Positions 8,642 to 18,366 of a DNA stretch of 64,000 nt are shown piece by piece (positions within the stretch are counted from its first letter, which is position 1; each line of letters begins with the position of its first letter). This stretch comes from VRUE01 sp963753585. GTDB taxonomy: Bacteria; Actinomycetota; Thermoleophilia; Solirubrobacterales; 70-9. Below the pieces are notes generated by a model that did no database searches, had not been told where the DNA came from, and saw nothing but the letters and a program-made list of their open reading frames with translations. Where the stretch lies: positions 1,922,001 through 1,986,000 of the forward strand of contig CAVWCU010000001.1 of assembly GCA_963753585.1 (NCBI GenBank), written 5' to 3'. The position numbers and the translations under genes were made by a program.

Positions 8642-9153
8642 GTCGGCACCGGCGGGGCCCAGGCGGTTCGCCGCGGCAGCCAGCGCGGGACGTTGCGCTT
8701 GTAGGCGCGGTAGTCCTCGCCGAAGCGGCGTTCGAGGCCGGGCTCCTCGTACAGCGAGAAGAAGATGTTGTTGGTTGCGAAGAATGCGGCGAACCAGATC
8801 AGCAGCGGCAGCGAGCCGAACAGCGCCGCCTCGCCCGCCAGCACCGCGAGCACGGCAGTGATCATCGGGTTGCGCAGGTGACGGTAGGGCCCCTCCACGA
8901 CCAGCTTCTGCGTCGGGTCCCAGGGCGCGAGCGTCCCCTTGCCGATCCGCGCGAACAGCCGCACCGTCCAAAGCCAGAGCGCGAACCCGGCAACGATCAG
9001 GGCGAGGCCGAGGAGAACGGGCAGGGTGGCCAAGAGCCCGCCGAAGCCCCAGCCGACGTCCGTGCCGGTGGCGAGGAGGACCCCGGCCGGTACCAGCACT
9101 GTGACCATGCCGGGCAGCAGCACGATCGCCCGAGCTTGGCGCCAGGCGCTCAT
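8629..9153 (-). CDS. Isoprenylcysteine carboxyl methyltransferase-like membrane protein
   Basis: This is a small integral membrane protein (174 residues, about four or five membrane segments) of the ICMT/PEMT-like family. The C-terminal SAM-binding signature is visible: GPYRHLRNPMITAVL, then EEPGLERRFGEDYRAYKRNVPRWLP. Bacterial members methylate unknown small hydrophobic substrates. The start at ATG 9153 lies one base past the upstream kinase stop, so it is the last gene of the purM-kinase operon. Substrate unknown. Confidence 0.82.
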   Translation of the reverse strand: MSAWRQARAIVLLPGMVTVLVPAGVLLATGTDVGWGFGGLLATLPVLLGLALIVAGFALWLWTVRLFARIGKGTLAPWDPTQKLVVEGPYRHLRNPMITAVLAVLAGEAALFGSLPLLIWFAAFFATNNIFFSLYEEPGLERRFGEDYRAYKRNVPRWLPRRTAWAPPVPTQNS

Positions 9154-9154
9154 C

Positions 9155-10666
9155 TCAGCGCAGCAGCTCGATGTCGGTGATCTCGACCTGGTAGCGACCG
9201 GCCTGGTCGCGGGCTTCGGAGGCCTTGTTGAACCAGAGTAGGAAGTAGCGCGAGGGTTCCGCGACGGTGAGGTCGATCTCCTCGACCGAGGAGGCGTCGA
9301 CCGCAATGCCCACCGGTTCGCCCCATTCGGACACTTCGCCCGGTGGTCCGGAGGCTGCGGCGAAGACCTGGGCGTCCCAGCCGGGGGTCGGGGTGCGAAC
9401 GATCATCTTCCTCGGCCTGACGAGCGAGCTCGCCGTCACGTAGACGCCGACCCCCGCGTTGGGGCCGGTCTTGGTCCCGGCGAAGTCGTCGGAGTCGTAG
9501 TGCTCGGTTTCCCACGCCGTCCCGGTCGGGTCGCCGTCGACGGCGAGTTCGATCTTGCTGCCGATCTCTTCTTCGTCTCCCTGCGGGTCGTAGTCGGTCG
9601 CCGAGCTGAGCGACACCGGCTTGCCTTTGCCGTCGTTGGCTCCGCCACCGCCGAGGCCGCTGGAGATCAACTGCACCGCGAGCAGGACGGCACCGGCGAC
9701 GAGGAGCAGGCCGAGGATCGCCGCCCAGCTCCAGCGCGCCCGCCCCGACAGCTCGCGCTTGGGTGGAGGCACGGCCTCGAGCACGCTGGTTGCCTCTCCC
9801 GTCGTCGACCCCGCCCTCGCCGCCTCGACCTCAAGCGCGGTTGAGAGATCGTCGATCATCTCGCCGACGTGCTGGTAGCGCTGGTTCGGGTCCTTGGCAG
9901 TCGACCGCTCGACCACGAGCGCCACGGCGGCGGAGACCTCCGGCCTGCGGCGCTGCACGTCGGGCAGCTCCTCGTTGACGTGCTTCATCGCCACGCCGAC
10001 CTGGCTCTCGGCCTGGAAGGGAACCTGCCCCACCAGCATCTCGTAGAGGACCACGCCAAGCGAGTAGACGTCGGAGCGGGGGTCGACTTTGCGTCCCATC
10101 GCCTGCTCGGGCGCGACGTAGTCGGTAGTGCCCAGCACCCGGCCGGTCGCTGTCATCCCGTCCTGCTCGAGCTGGCGCGAAATGCCGAAGTCGGTCAGCT
10201 TCGCCCGTCCCTCGGCGTCGATCAGGACGTTCTGGGGCTTGATGTCGCGATGGACCATGTTGCGCGCGTGCGCGACCGAGAGACCGCGCGCTACCTCGAT
10301 CGCGTAGGCGATCGCCTCCTGCGGCACGAGGGCGCCGTCCCGGGTTATCCGCTGCTTCAGCGTTTCCCCCTCGACGTACTCGAAGACGATGTACGGGTGG
10401 CCGCCGTCCTCGCCGGCGTCGATCACCGAGACCACGTTGGGGTGGGAGATCTTGGCGACCGAGCGCGCCTCCTGGCGGAAGCGCTCGAGCTGGTCGGCCT
10501 GCTCGGACATCTCGCGGTGCATGACCTTGACCGCGACCGGCCGGTCGAGGGTCTGGTCGCGGGCCAGGTAGACGGTCGACATCCCGCCGCTGCCCAGCTT
10601 CGCCTCCAGCCGGTAGCGACCGGAGAGCACGGTCCCGATCATCGCGCTGCTAGGGCGAGTGTCCAT
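9155..10666 (-). CDS. Ser/Thr protein kinase with discoidin-like extracellular domain
   Basis: This is a 503-residue transmembrane kinase. The kinase domain (about residues 15-280) has GSGGMSTVYLARD, VAVKVM, HRDIKPQNVLID, DFGISR and APEQ. One membrane segment (about 318-337) is followed by a secreted beta-rich domain of about 150 residues in place of PASTA repeats. Its DYDPQGDEEE, AVDGDPTGTAWETEHY and YFLLWF elements resemble the discoidin/F5-8C-like ectodomains of actinobacterial kinases, which suggests carbohydrate or envelope-ligand sensing. The start abuts the purM stop (TGA-ATG), so the two are probably co-transcribed. Confidence 0.9.
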   Translation of the reverse strand: MDTRPSSAMIGTVLSGRYRLEAKLGSGGMSTVYLARDQTLDRPVAVKVMHREMSEQADQLERFRQEARSVAKISHPNVVSVIDAGEDGGHPYIVFEYVEGETLKQRITRDGALVPQEAIAYAIEVARGLSVAHARNMVHRDIKPQNVLIDAEGRAKLTDFGISRQLEQDGMTATGRVLGTTDYVAPEQAMGRKVDPRSDVYSLGVVLYEMLVGQVPFQAESQVGVAMKHVNEELPDVQRRRPEVSAAVALVVERSTAKDPNQRYQHVGEMIDDLSTALEVEAARAGSTTGEATSVLEAVPPPKRELSGRARWSWAAILGLLLVAGAVLLAVQLISSGLGGGGANDGKGKPVSLSSATDYDPQGDEEEIGSKIELAVDGDPTGTAWETEHYDSDDFAGTKTGPNAGVGVYVTASSLVRPRKMIVRTPTPGWDAQVFAAASGPPGEVSEWGEPVGIAVDASSVEEIDLTVAEPSRYFLLWFNKASEARDQAGRYQVEITDIELLR

Positions 10667-11677
<1,011 letters not shown>

Positions 11678-11706
11678 GCAGCGATTCTTTCAGCCCGGCC
11701 TGCCGC

Positions 11707-12069
11707 TCAGCTGCCCTGCGGCGCGTAGCGGTTGTGGAGCATCAGGTCGTTGCCGTCGGGGTCGGTGAAGAAGGCCATGTGGCAGACCCCTGTGTCCATG
11801 ATCTCGCCGGCGAACTCCACCCCCTTGGCCTCGAGCTCAGCTCGCGCCACTGCGACGTCGTCCACGTGCAGCGCCGGGTGCGCGTTCTTCTGCGGCGCGA
11901 ACTCCATCCCGAATTTCTCCGGCTCCCAGATGCCGAAGCACGTGTCGCCGGCCCAGAACTCGAACTGGGCATTCGCGTCCGGGTGCAACCCAAGCGTCTC
12001 GACGTAGAACCGCCGCGAGCGCTCGGCGTCTTGCGAGGGGATCCCTATGAAGTCTGCCTTGGTGATCAT
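11707..12069 (-). CDS. VOC (glyoxalase/bleomycin-resistance) family protein
   Basis: This is a 120-residue single-domain VOC protein with the paired beta-alpha-beta-beta-beta units: DFIGIPSQDAERSRRFYVETLG at the start, HPALHVDD in the middle, and AFFTDPDGNDLMLHNRYAP at the end. Such proteins bind a divalent metal and act as lyases, isomerases or resistance proteins; the substrate cannot be told. ATG 12069 has a strong GGAGG in front and overlaps the uppP stop (ATGA), so it is translated with uppP. Confidence 0.85.
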   Translation of the reverse strand: MITKADFIGIPSQDAERSRRFYVETLGLHPDANAQFEFWAGDTCFGIWEPEKFGMEFAPQKNAHPALHVDDVAVARAELEAKGVEFAGEIMDTGVCHMAFFTDPDGNDLMLHNRYAPQGS

Positions 12070-12902
12070 CGGTCCTCCAGTGTCCGTGTGCTTTCTCGAA
12101 GGAGCTTGCCCAGTACCCACCCTGCCAGTCCTACCCGGTACGCGGCGTAAGGCCACAGCGCCCGGTCGCGCTCGACCAGCTTGATCAGGCGCTGGGAGGC
12201 GAGGGTGGAAGCGAAGGAGGCGCCGACGCCGAGCGCCATCGATCGGCGCAGTCCGGGCGAGGCTCCGCGGCGGCTGAGGCGAACACCCTTCAGCAGGCTG
12301 GCGCCGACGATGATCGGCAGCGCAACGGTGCGCGAGAGCAGGTTCGCCTGGTCGCGGGAGAAGCCCCGCCAGCGCGCCGCTGCCAGCGTGATGCCGTTGC
12401 GCGAGACGCCGGGCGCGAGCGCTGCGGTCTGAGCCACGCCGAGCGCGAGCCCGTCGGCGGCGCCGGCCTCCCCCCGGCCGCGCAGCTGGGGCCGGGTGTC
12501 GCCGGCGAGCATCGCCGCCGCCCCGGCGAGCAGCCCGATCGCGGTCGCGCGCGGGCCGCCGAGGTGTCGCTCGATCCGCCGCTCGAGCTTGTAGCCGACG
12601 AGCGCAGCGGGGAGGAAGGAGAGGACGAGGACCGTCGCGCCGCGCAGGTCGAACTCACGCAGCTCTTCGGCGATCAGGCGGCGCTGGCCGATCAGTAGCG
12701 CCCCCGCCGCGCCGGCGTGCAGCGCGACCTCGAAGCTCTTGCGCACCTCGGGGTCGATCGCCTCCCACTCCCAGCCGGCAAGCCAGGGCACGAGCACGAT
12801 GTGCGCCGAGCTGGAGACCGGAAGCAGCTCCGCCGGACCCTGGACCACGCCGAGCGCGAGGGCGCGCCGGTCGGGAATGCTGCCGTCGGCGGGGCCGCTC
12901 AA
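12066..12902 (-). CDS. uppP: Undecaprenyl-diphosphatase UppP/BacA
   Basis: This membrane phosphatase recycles undecaprenyl pyrophosphate to the carrier used for peptidoglycan and exopolysaccharide. Family signatures are present: GVVQGPAELLPVSSSAHIVL and GVSRNGITLAAA, with about eight hydrophobic segments. The chosen TTG 12902 overlaps the TGA of the DedA gene (TTGA); no ATG or GTG fits the expected N-terminus, and a reading extending to 13058 would add non-homologous Arg-rich sequence. The variant motif (AELLPVSSSAH rather than TEFLPVSSSGH) marks a divergent member. Confidence 0.88.
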   Translation of the reverse strand: MSGPADGSIPDRRALALGVVQGPAELLPVSSSAHIVLVPWLAGWEWEAIDPEVRKSFEVALHAGAAGALLIGQRRLIAEELREFDLRGATVLVLSFLPAALVGYKLERRIERHLGGPRATAIGLLAGAAAMLAGDTRPQLRGRGEAGAADGLALGVAQTAALAPGVSRNGITLAAARWRGFSRDQANLLSRTVALPIIVGASLLKGVRLSRRGASPGLRRSMALGVGASFASTLASQRLIKLVERDRALWPYAAYRVGLAGWVLGKLLRESTRTLEDR

Positions 12903-13588
12903 GCTCCGCGCGAGCCCGCGGGCTCCGGCTCCGGCTCCGCGGCGGGCTCCTCGTCGCTCTTGCCACCACCACCCCGCCGCCTCAACAGCAGATAGGCGAC
13001 GAGGGCGATCGCCGCGGCCAGCACCGCGTAGTCGAGGTAATGCAGATGGTCGCGCCACTCCTCCCAGTTGTTGCCAACGCTCTCACCGATCAGGGCCAGC
13101 ATCAAGACCCAGGGGATGCATCCGAGCAGCGTCAGCACCGTGAAGCGCCAGAAGGGCATTTTCGCCACCCCGGCCGGCAGCGAGATGAAGGTGCGGATGA
13201 TCGGCAGCATGCGCGAGAAGAAGACGGTCGCGTCGCCGTAGCGCGCGAACCAGTCGTCGGCCCATTTCAGGTACTTCGGCGGCAGGTGGATCAGCTTGTT
13301 CTTCTCGAGCAGGTCGATGCGACCGTAGTAGCCGACCGCGTAAGCGGCCCAGGAGCCGACGAGGTTGCCGAGCACACCCGCGGCGACGACCCCGAACATC
13401 GTCAGCTCGCCGGCGGCGACGCTGGAGCCGGCGAAGAGCATGATCGCCTCGCTCGGCACCGGCAGGCAGGCGGACTCCAGCGCCATCAGGATGAAGACCG
13501 CCAGCAGCCCGGTGGAGCTGATGAAGTCGGTCCCCGCGTTGACGATCGGGTCGAGGAAGAAGTCTGTGACGCTGGCGAGCAGGAGCAT
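12899..13588 (-). CDS. DedA family membrane protein
   Basis: This is a 229-residue SNARE-associated/DedA protein. Recent work on DedA members points to lipid-carrier (undecaprenyl phosphate) translocation. The core has the family patterns ESACLPVPSEAIMLFAG, GNLVGSWAAYAVGYYGR, FSRMLPIIRTFISLPAGVAKM and a late membrane segment, followed by a Glu/Pro-rich tail. The start is probably ATG 13588. It is coupled to uppP by a TTGA overlap, so the pair could recycle the lipid carrier across the membrane, next to an exopolysaccharide locus that needs it. Confidence 0.88.
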   Translation of the reverse strand: MLLLASVTDFFLDPIVNAGTDFISSTGLLAVFILMALESACLPVPSEAIMLFAGSSVAAGELTMFGVVAAGVLGNLVGSWAAYAVGYYGRIDLLEKNKLIHLPPKYLKWADDWFARYGDATVFFSRMLPIIRTFISLPAGVAKMPFWRFTVLTLLGCIPWVLMLALIGESVGNNWEEWRDHLHYLDYAVLAAAIALVAYLLLRRRGGGGKSDEEPAAEPEPEPAGSRGA

Positions 13589-13645
13589 GCGAGAAGCGGG
13601 GATTGTAGGGACGCGACCGAACAGCAACTAAACTGGCCAGGTTCC

Positions 13646-15535
13646 ATGCGCCGGTTGAACCACCCCGTCTACCGCAACCGGGTCCTCCAGTTGGCTGCCG
13701 ACGGCGCCCTCGTCGCGCTGGCCTTCTACCTGGCCTTCCGCCTGCGCTTCCTCGACGATCCGCAGGGCCTGCCCGACCGCTACTGGACGCTGTTCCTGCA
13801 GGCCGTCGGCTTCGTCATCGCCGTCAAGCTCTCGGTCTTTGCCGCCTTCGGGCTCTACCAGAAGTGGTGGCGCTACGTCAGCGGCCGCGACTTCCTCCTG
13901 ATCGTCCGCGCGGTCGCCGTCTCCAGCGCGATCCTCGTCGTCGCCTTCACGGTGATCCAGCCCTTCGCCCACAGCCTGCCGCGCTCGGTCGCGGTGATGG
14001 ACTTCCTGCTGACGCTGATGCTGATCACCGGGGCGCGGCTCGCGGTGCGGCTGATCGTCGAGCGACCCTCGCGCTCCGGCCGCCTCCCCAAGCACGAGGT
14101 GCTGGTCATCGGCGCCGGCTCCGGCGGCCAGATGGTCGTGCGCGAGCTGCAGCTCAACCCCGACCTGGGTGCCACCGCGATCGGCTTCGTCGACGACGAC
14201 CCGCGCAAGCGCGGCATGCGCATGCTCGGTCTCAAGGTTCTGGGCTCAACCGAGAAGATCGCGACGATCCTCGACGAGACCCACCCCGACGAGGTCGTGA
14301 TTGCGATCCCCTCGGCGCCGGGGACGCTCCGTGCCAATGTCGTCGCCGCCTGCCGCGAGCGCGAGATTCGCGTGCGCACCCTGCCCACGGTCTTCGAGCT
14401 GCTGCGAGGCGGCGTCCAGCTCAACAAGCAGCTGCGCGAGGTGCGGGTCGAGGACGTGCTCGGCCGCGACCCGATCGTCCGCGAGCTCGACCGGGTCGGC
14501 GCCTACCTGCGCGACCGCATCGTCCTCGTCACCGGCGCCGGCGGCTCGATTGGCTCCGAGCTCTGCCGGCAGATCGCCCAGGTCAAGCCGCGCCTGCTGG
14601 TGATGCTCGACCACGCCGAGGACAACCTCTTCCAGATCGACCGCGAGATGGTCGAGGAGCGCCACTGCACGAACGTCGAGGCGGTGCTCGCCGACTGCAA
14701 GGAGGCGGGCCGGATGCTGGAGACGATGCAGCGCTTCAAGCCGAGCGTCGTCTTCCATGCCGCCGCTTACAAGCACGTGCCGCTGATGGAGGCCAACCCG
14801 CTGGAGGCCGTCCGCAACAACGCGATCGCGACGCGGATCACCGCCGAGGCCGCCGCCGCCTCCGACGTCGAGCGCTTCGTCCTGATCTCGACCGACAAGG
14901 CGGTCAACCCGAAGACCGTGATGGGCGCTTCCAAGGCGATGGCCGAGTGGATCGTCGAGTCGGCCGGTCGCAAACACCCCGGCACGCGCTTTGCCAGCGT
15001 CCGCTTCGGCAACGTGCTGGCCTCCTCGGGCAGCGTCGTGCCGATCTTCCGCAGCCAGATCGAGCGCGGCGGGCCGGTCACCGTCACCCACCCGGAGATG
15101 ACGCGCTACTTCATGACCATCCCCGAGGCGGTGCAGATGGTGATCCGCTCCGGCGACATCGGCGCCGGCAAGGGAGAGGTCTTCGTCCTCGACATGGGCG
15201 AACCGGTCCGCATCGTCGACCTCGCACAGAACATGATCCGCCTCGCCGGCTACGAGCCGGAAACCGACATCGCGATCGAGTTCACCAAGCCGCGACCGGG
15301 GGAGAAGCTGCACGAGGAGCTCTTCGGCCTGGCCGAGAGCGGCCAGCCGACGGCGGCGAGGCGGATCCAGCGGGCCGTGCGCGAGACGCCTCTCGACCCC
15401 GATTGGATCGAGGCGACGCTCAACTCGCTCGAGGACCTGGTGCTGGCCGGTGACGAGGCTAATCTGGCGCAGCGAGTCGTCGAGATGATCACCGCACCGG
15501 GCGGGGACGCAGCGGCGCTCGCCTACGACGAGTAG
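13646..15535 (+). CDS. CapD/WbpM-type polysaccharide biosynthesis NDP-sugar dehydratase
   Basis: This 629-residue membrane protein has four N-terminal membrane segments (about residues 15-125), a CoA-binding-like Rossmann domain (about 150-270), and an extended-SDR domain (about 290-590) with GAGGSIGSELCRQ. The catalytic region reads STDKAVNPKTVMGASK: Met replaces the usual Tyr, as in large FlaA1/PglF/WbpM-type 4,6-dehydratases. It makes a modified UDP-HexNAc for surface glycan. ATG 13646 was chosen at the junction with the divergent DedA gene. It is the first gene of the exopolysaccharide cluster. Confidence 0.93.
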   Translation: MRRLNHPVYRNRVLQLAADGALVALAFYLAFRLRFLDDPQGLPDRYWTLFLQAVGFVIAVKLSVFAAFGLYQKWWRYVSGRDFLLIVRAVAVSSAILVVAFTVIQPFAHSLPRSVAVMDFLLTLMLITGARLAVRLIVERPSRSGRLPKHEVLVIGAGSGGQMVVRELQLNPDLGATAIGFVDDDPRKRGMRMLGLKVLGSTEKIATILDETHPDEVVIAIPSAPGTLRANVVAACREREIRVRTLPTVFELLRGGVQLNKQLREVRVEDVLGRDPIVRELDRVGAYLRDRIVLVTGAGGSIGSELCRQIAQVKPRLLVMLDHAEDNLFQIDREMVEERHCTNVEAVLADCKEAGRMLETMQRFKPSVVFHAAAYKHVPLMEANPLEAVRNNAIATRITAEAAAASDVERFVLISTDKAVNPKTVMGASKAMAEWIVESAGRKHPGTRFASVRFGNVLASSGSVVPIFRSQIERGGPVTVTHPEMTRYFMTIPEAVQMVIRSGDIGAGKGEVFVLDMGEPVRIVDLAQNMIRLAGYEPETDIAIEFTKPRPGEKLHEELFGLAESGQPTAARRIQRAVRETPLDPDWIEATLNSLEDLVLAGDEANLAQRVVEMITAPGGDAAALAYDE

Positions 15536-15549
15536 CCTCTCGCCCCCAA

Positions 15550-16323
15550 TTGGAGCTGATCAAGGAAATCGGCGCCTTTGCAGGCTTGGCTGCGTTCCTC
15601 GGGCTCACCGTGCTGGCGATGCTCGTCTTCTCCCAGGGACGCGATCTGCGGCGTCTGCGTGAGTGGGCGGGCTCCGCGCCCGAGCGCGACAGCGAGCGCA
15701 AAGAGACGACCTCGGCAGTTGCGGCAAAGCGAGCGGAGGAGCTGCGAGCCCTCGATGAGGCGCGCACAGCCGAGCAGGCGGCGGTGGAGGAGCGCCAGGA
15801 GCGGCGGCGCCGTCGCGAGGCCGGGCTGCCGGAGCAGACCCCCGTCGAACGCCTGCGGGGTGCCCTGTCGGCCTTTGGCGCTCATCTCGCCAAACCTCGC
15901 TACCTCGCGGTCGCTTTCGTCGTCCTGGTTGCCGTCGCCGCCGGAGCCGTCTACCTGGTGACCCAGGACTCCGACAGCGGCGCCGGTGGTAAGGGCGGGC
16001 AAGGCAAGGCCGCGGCGCAGGTGAAGCCGGCCGAAATCGAGGTGACCGTGCTGAACGGAACCGCTGTCGCCGGTCTCGCCGCCACCTACGGCGACAAGGT
16101 CGAGCGCAAGGGCTTCCAGCTCGGCGCGGTCACCAACAGCGCCACCAGCTTCGTCGACAGCGTCGTCATGTTCGAACGGGGCCATGCTCCGGAGGCGCGC
16201 CGGGTCGCGGCTGCCCTGGGGATCTCGGAGGTGCGCTTGATGAGCGCCGACGTCGACGCCGTCTCAGGCGGCGCGCCAGTCTCGGTGATCGTCGGCGAGG
16301 ACAATGCAGCGACCGAAGGCTGA
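15550..16323 (+). CDS. Membrane protein with LytR C-terminal domain
   Basis: The 257-residue protein has a short N-terminal membrane segment (about residues 8-27), a charged coiled-coil-like stretch (about 30-110), a second membrane segment (about 118-138), and a C-terminal LytR_C domain (about 160-250, EVTVLNGTAVAGLA). LytR_C domains accompany LCP ligases that attach glycopolymers to peptidoglycan, but no LCP domain is present here. The start is TTG 15550, so a slightly different start cannot be excluded. It overlaps the next gene by 20 bases. Confidence 0.8.
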   Translation: MELIKEIGAFAGLAAFLGLTVLAMLVFSQGRDLRRLREWAGSAPERDSERKETTSAVAAKRAEELRALDEARTAEQAAVEERQERRRRREAGLPEQTPVERLRGALSAFGAHLAKPRYLAVAFVVLVAVAAGAVYLVTQDSDSGAGGKGGQGKAAAQVKPAEIEVTVLNGTAVAGLAATYGDKVERKGFQLGAVTNSATSFVDSVVMFERGHAPEARRVAAALGISEVRLMSADVDAVSGGAPVSVIVGEDNAATEG

Positions 16324-16786
16324 CGCCTGGGCCGCGCTCGTCTTCGCGCTCCTCGTCCTCGCAACTCTCGCCGCCTTCGCCTGGTCGCAGCGATTGAAGC
16401 GCGACCCACTAGTGCTCGACCGGGTCACCTTCGGCACGCCGGCGAGCCGGTCGTTCACACCCAACCGCGACTGCCGCTTCGACCGCATCCGTATCCGCTT
16501 TCGCACGACCGTCTCCGACCAGGCGACGGTGCAGGTGGTCAAGCCCGGCGGCAAGCTGGTCCTCACGCTCGCCCGCGACCGCTTTCTCAAGCGCTACAAG
16601 TTCCACACCTTCTACTGGGACGGCCGCGAACGCAATGACGGAGTTGCCCCACCGGGTCGCTACAAGCTGCGGGTCAAGCTGCTCGACCAGGACCGCGTCC
16701 TGGTGCCGCCTGGGGCGATGCGCCTGCACAAAGCTGACAGCCGGCCGGTTGGTCGGTGCCTTGGGGTAGATCGGAGCGAGGGTTGA
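16304..16786 (+). CDS. Single-pass membrane protein with FlgD-Ig-like domain
   Basis: This is a 160-residue protein with one N-terminal membrane segment (about residues 9-27) and an extracytoplasmic Ig-like beta domain. The end matches the FlgD-Ig pattern FYWDGRERNDGVAPPGRYKLRV. Such domains usually end secreted proteins in flagellar or cell-surface contexts; here there is no flagellar gene nearby. It overlaps both the LytR_C gene upstream and the polymerase downstream (TTGA), so it is translated as part of the polysaccharide operon. Function unknown. Confidence 0.75.
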   Translation: MQRPKADAWAALVFALLVLATLAAFAWSQRLKRDPLVLDRVTFGTPASRSFTPNRDCRFDRIRIRFRTTVSDQATVQVVKPGGKLVLTLARDRFLKRYKFHTFYWDGRERNDGVAPPGRYKLRVKLLDQDRVLVPPGAMRLHKADSRPVGRCLGVDRSEG

Positions 16787-18366
16787 GCCAGTTCCTTGCG
16801 GGCGCGGGCGTCCTGGTCGCCGCCGGAGCGGCAGCGGGCGCGATCCTGCTCCCGCCCGGCCGTCTCCGGGCTGTCGCGATGCTCCTCGCCCTGGCGCTCT
16901 TCCCGATCCTGATCCTCGGCGACCAGTGGCACTCCCGCGCGATCGTCGACCTGCGCGACAGCACCGGCCGCATGGTCGCGCTTGGGGTGCTGGCAGCAGG
17001 GGCGACCGTGGCTCTTGCCCTTGCCTTTCGGAGCTGGCCGATCCTTCTGCCGCTGGCGATCGTCGCGGCGCTGCCCTTCCGCGTTCCTCTCCACGCAGGA
17101 GGCGACACCGCCAACCTCCTTGTGCCGCTGTACCTGGTCATCGCGGGCGGGGTGTTGGCCTCGGCGGTCAGGGACTGGCGCCGCTCGCCGGCGGGTCCTG
17201 TCGCTGCAGGGGACCCACCGCCCCTTCCGGTCGCTAAAGCGTCCTCAGGGGCGGTCCCCCCTACACCGCCACCCGCCGGATGGGCGCTGGTCTGGCTGCC
17301 GAGGATCCTCGCTGCGGTGGTGGCGTTGTACGCGGTGCAGGTTCTGTACTCCGAGGACTTCTCAAAAGGGCTGCAGGACGTTTGCTTCTTCTTCGTCCCG
17401 TTCAGCTTGGTGTACGGGTTGCTGCGGGATGTCAACTGGAATAAAAAGCTTCTGACACTCGCCTTGTGGGTGGTTGCCATCGAGGCAGTGGCTTTCGTCG
17501 TTGTCGGCTCCACCGAGTACCTGAGCCGGAGCTTGTTCTGGAACGACCAGGTGATCCGGTCGAACGAATTCCACACCTACTTCAGGGTCAACTCGGTGTT
17601 CTGGGACCCGAACATCTACGGGCGGTATCTGGCGCTGGTGGCGGTGCTGGCGATGTCGGCGCTGATGTGGGCCCGGGAGCGGCGGGACCTTGCCTTGCTG
17701 ACGGCGCTTGTCGGGGTTCTCTGGATCGGACTTTTCCCGACCTTCTCGCAATCGAGCTTCGCGGCGCTCCTGGGGGGCATGGCTGTACTCGCTGCTCTCA
17801 AGTGGAGCTTGCGCTGGACCCTCGCCGCCGTGGGTATCTGCGCAGTCGCGGGCCTCCTGGTCGTGCTGATGGCGGGCGGCGTCTCGAAGCTCAGCCCCGA
17901 CCGGCTCAACGTCGACACCGGCGGCCGCGCCAACCTCGTCTCCGGCGGCCTTCACCTCTTCGCCCAGCGACCCGTCTACGGCTACGGCTCAGGCAGCTTC
18001 TCCAAGGCCTACCGCCAGCACATAGACACCGACAACGCTCCCGTCTCCGTCTCCCACACCGAGCCGATCACGGTCGCCGCAGAGCAGGGCCTGGCCGGTC
18101 TACTCCTCTACGCAGCTCTACTCCTCACAGCCCTGTGGACTATGGCTTCGGGCTTGAGCCACTTGCTGTCCCGCGTACCCGCGCGCCACATCGCAATAGC
18201 CCGAGCAGCAGTCCTCGCAACCTTCACAGCCCTACTAGTCCACACGATGGCCTACGCGGGCTTCTTCGAGGACCCGATCACCTGGGTCCTCCTGGCCGTC
18301 GGCGCCTCGCTCGCAGCCGCCGAGCAACGTAGGCTCGCCGCGTGTCCGGATACCTCCGCCGCCTAG
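16783..18366 (+). CDS. O-antigen ligase/polymerase-like (Wzy) membrane protein
   Basis: This is a 527-residue membrane protein with about twelve hydrophobic segments and a large loop (about residues 360-440) ending in LFAQRPVYGYGSGSF, the typical Wzy_C/O-antigen-ligase region. It probably polymerises lipid-linked repeat units outside the membrane. TTG 16783 overlaps the previous stop (TTGA) and is preferred over an upstream GTG. The last 300 bases use noticeably more A- and T-ending codons than the neighbours. It overlaps the flippase gene by 25 bases. Confidence 0.85.
   Translation: MSQFLAGAGVLVAAGAAAGAILLPPGRLRAVAMLLALALFPILILGDQWHSRAIVDLRDSTGRMVALGVLAAGATVALALAFRSWPILLPLAIVAALPFRVPLHAGGDTANLLVPLYLVIAGGVLASAVRDWRRSPAGPVAAGDPPPLPVAKASSGAVPPTPPPAGWALVWLPRILAAVVALYAVQVLYSEDFSKGLQDVCFFFVPFSLVYGLLRDVNWNKKLLTLALWVVAIEAVAFVVVGSTEYLSRSLFWNDQVIRSNEFHTYFRVNSVFWDPNIYGRYLALVAVLAMSALMWARERRDLALLTALVGVLWIGLFPTFSQSSFAALLGGMAVLAALKWSLRWTLAAVGICAVAGLLVVLMAGGVSKLSPDRLNVDTGGRANLVSGGLHLFAQRPVYGYGSGSFSKAYRQHIDTDNAPVSVSHTEPITVAAEQGLAGLLLYAALLLTALWTMASGLSHLLSRVPARHIAIARAAVLATFTALLVHTMAYAGFFEDPITWVLLAVGASLAAAEQRRLAACPDTSAA

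Noticed and set aside
12903..13058. Longer N-terminus for UppP
   Set aside because: The added residues are Arg/Gly-rich and match the DedA gene in another frame; the TTGA overlap gives a better start.
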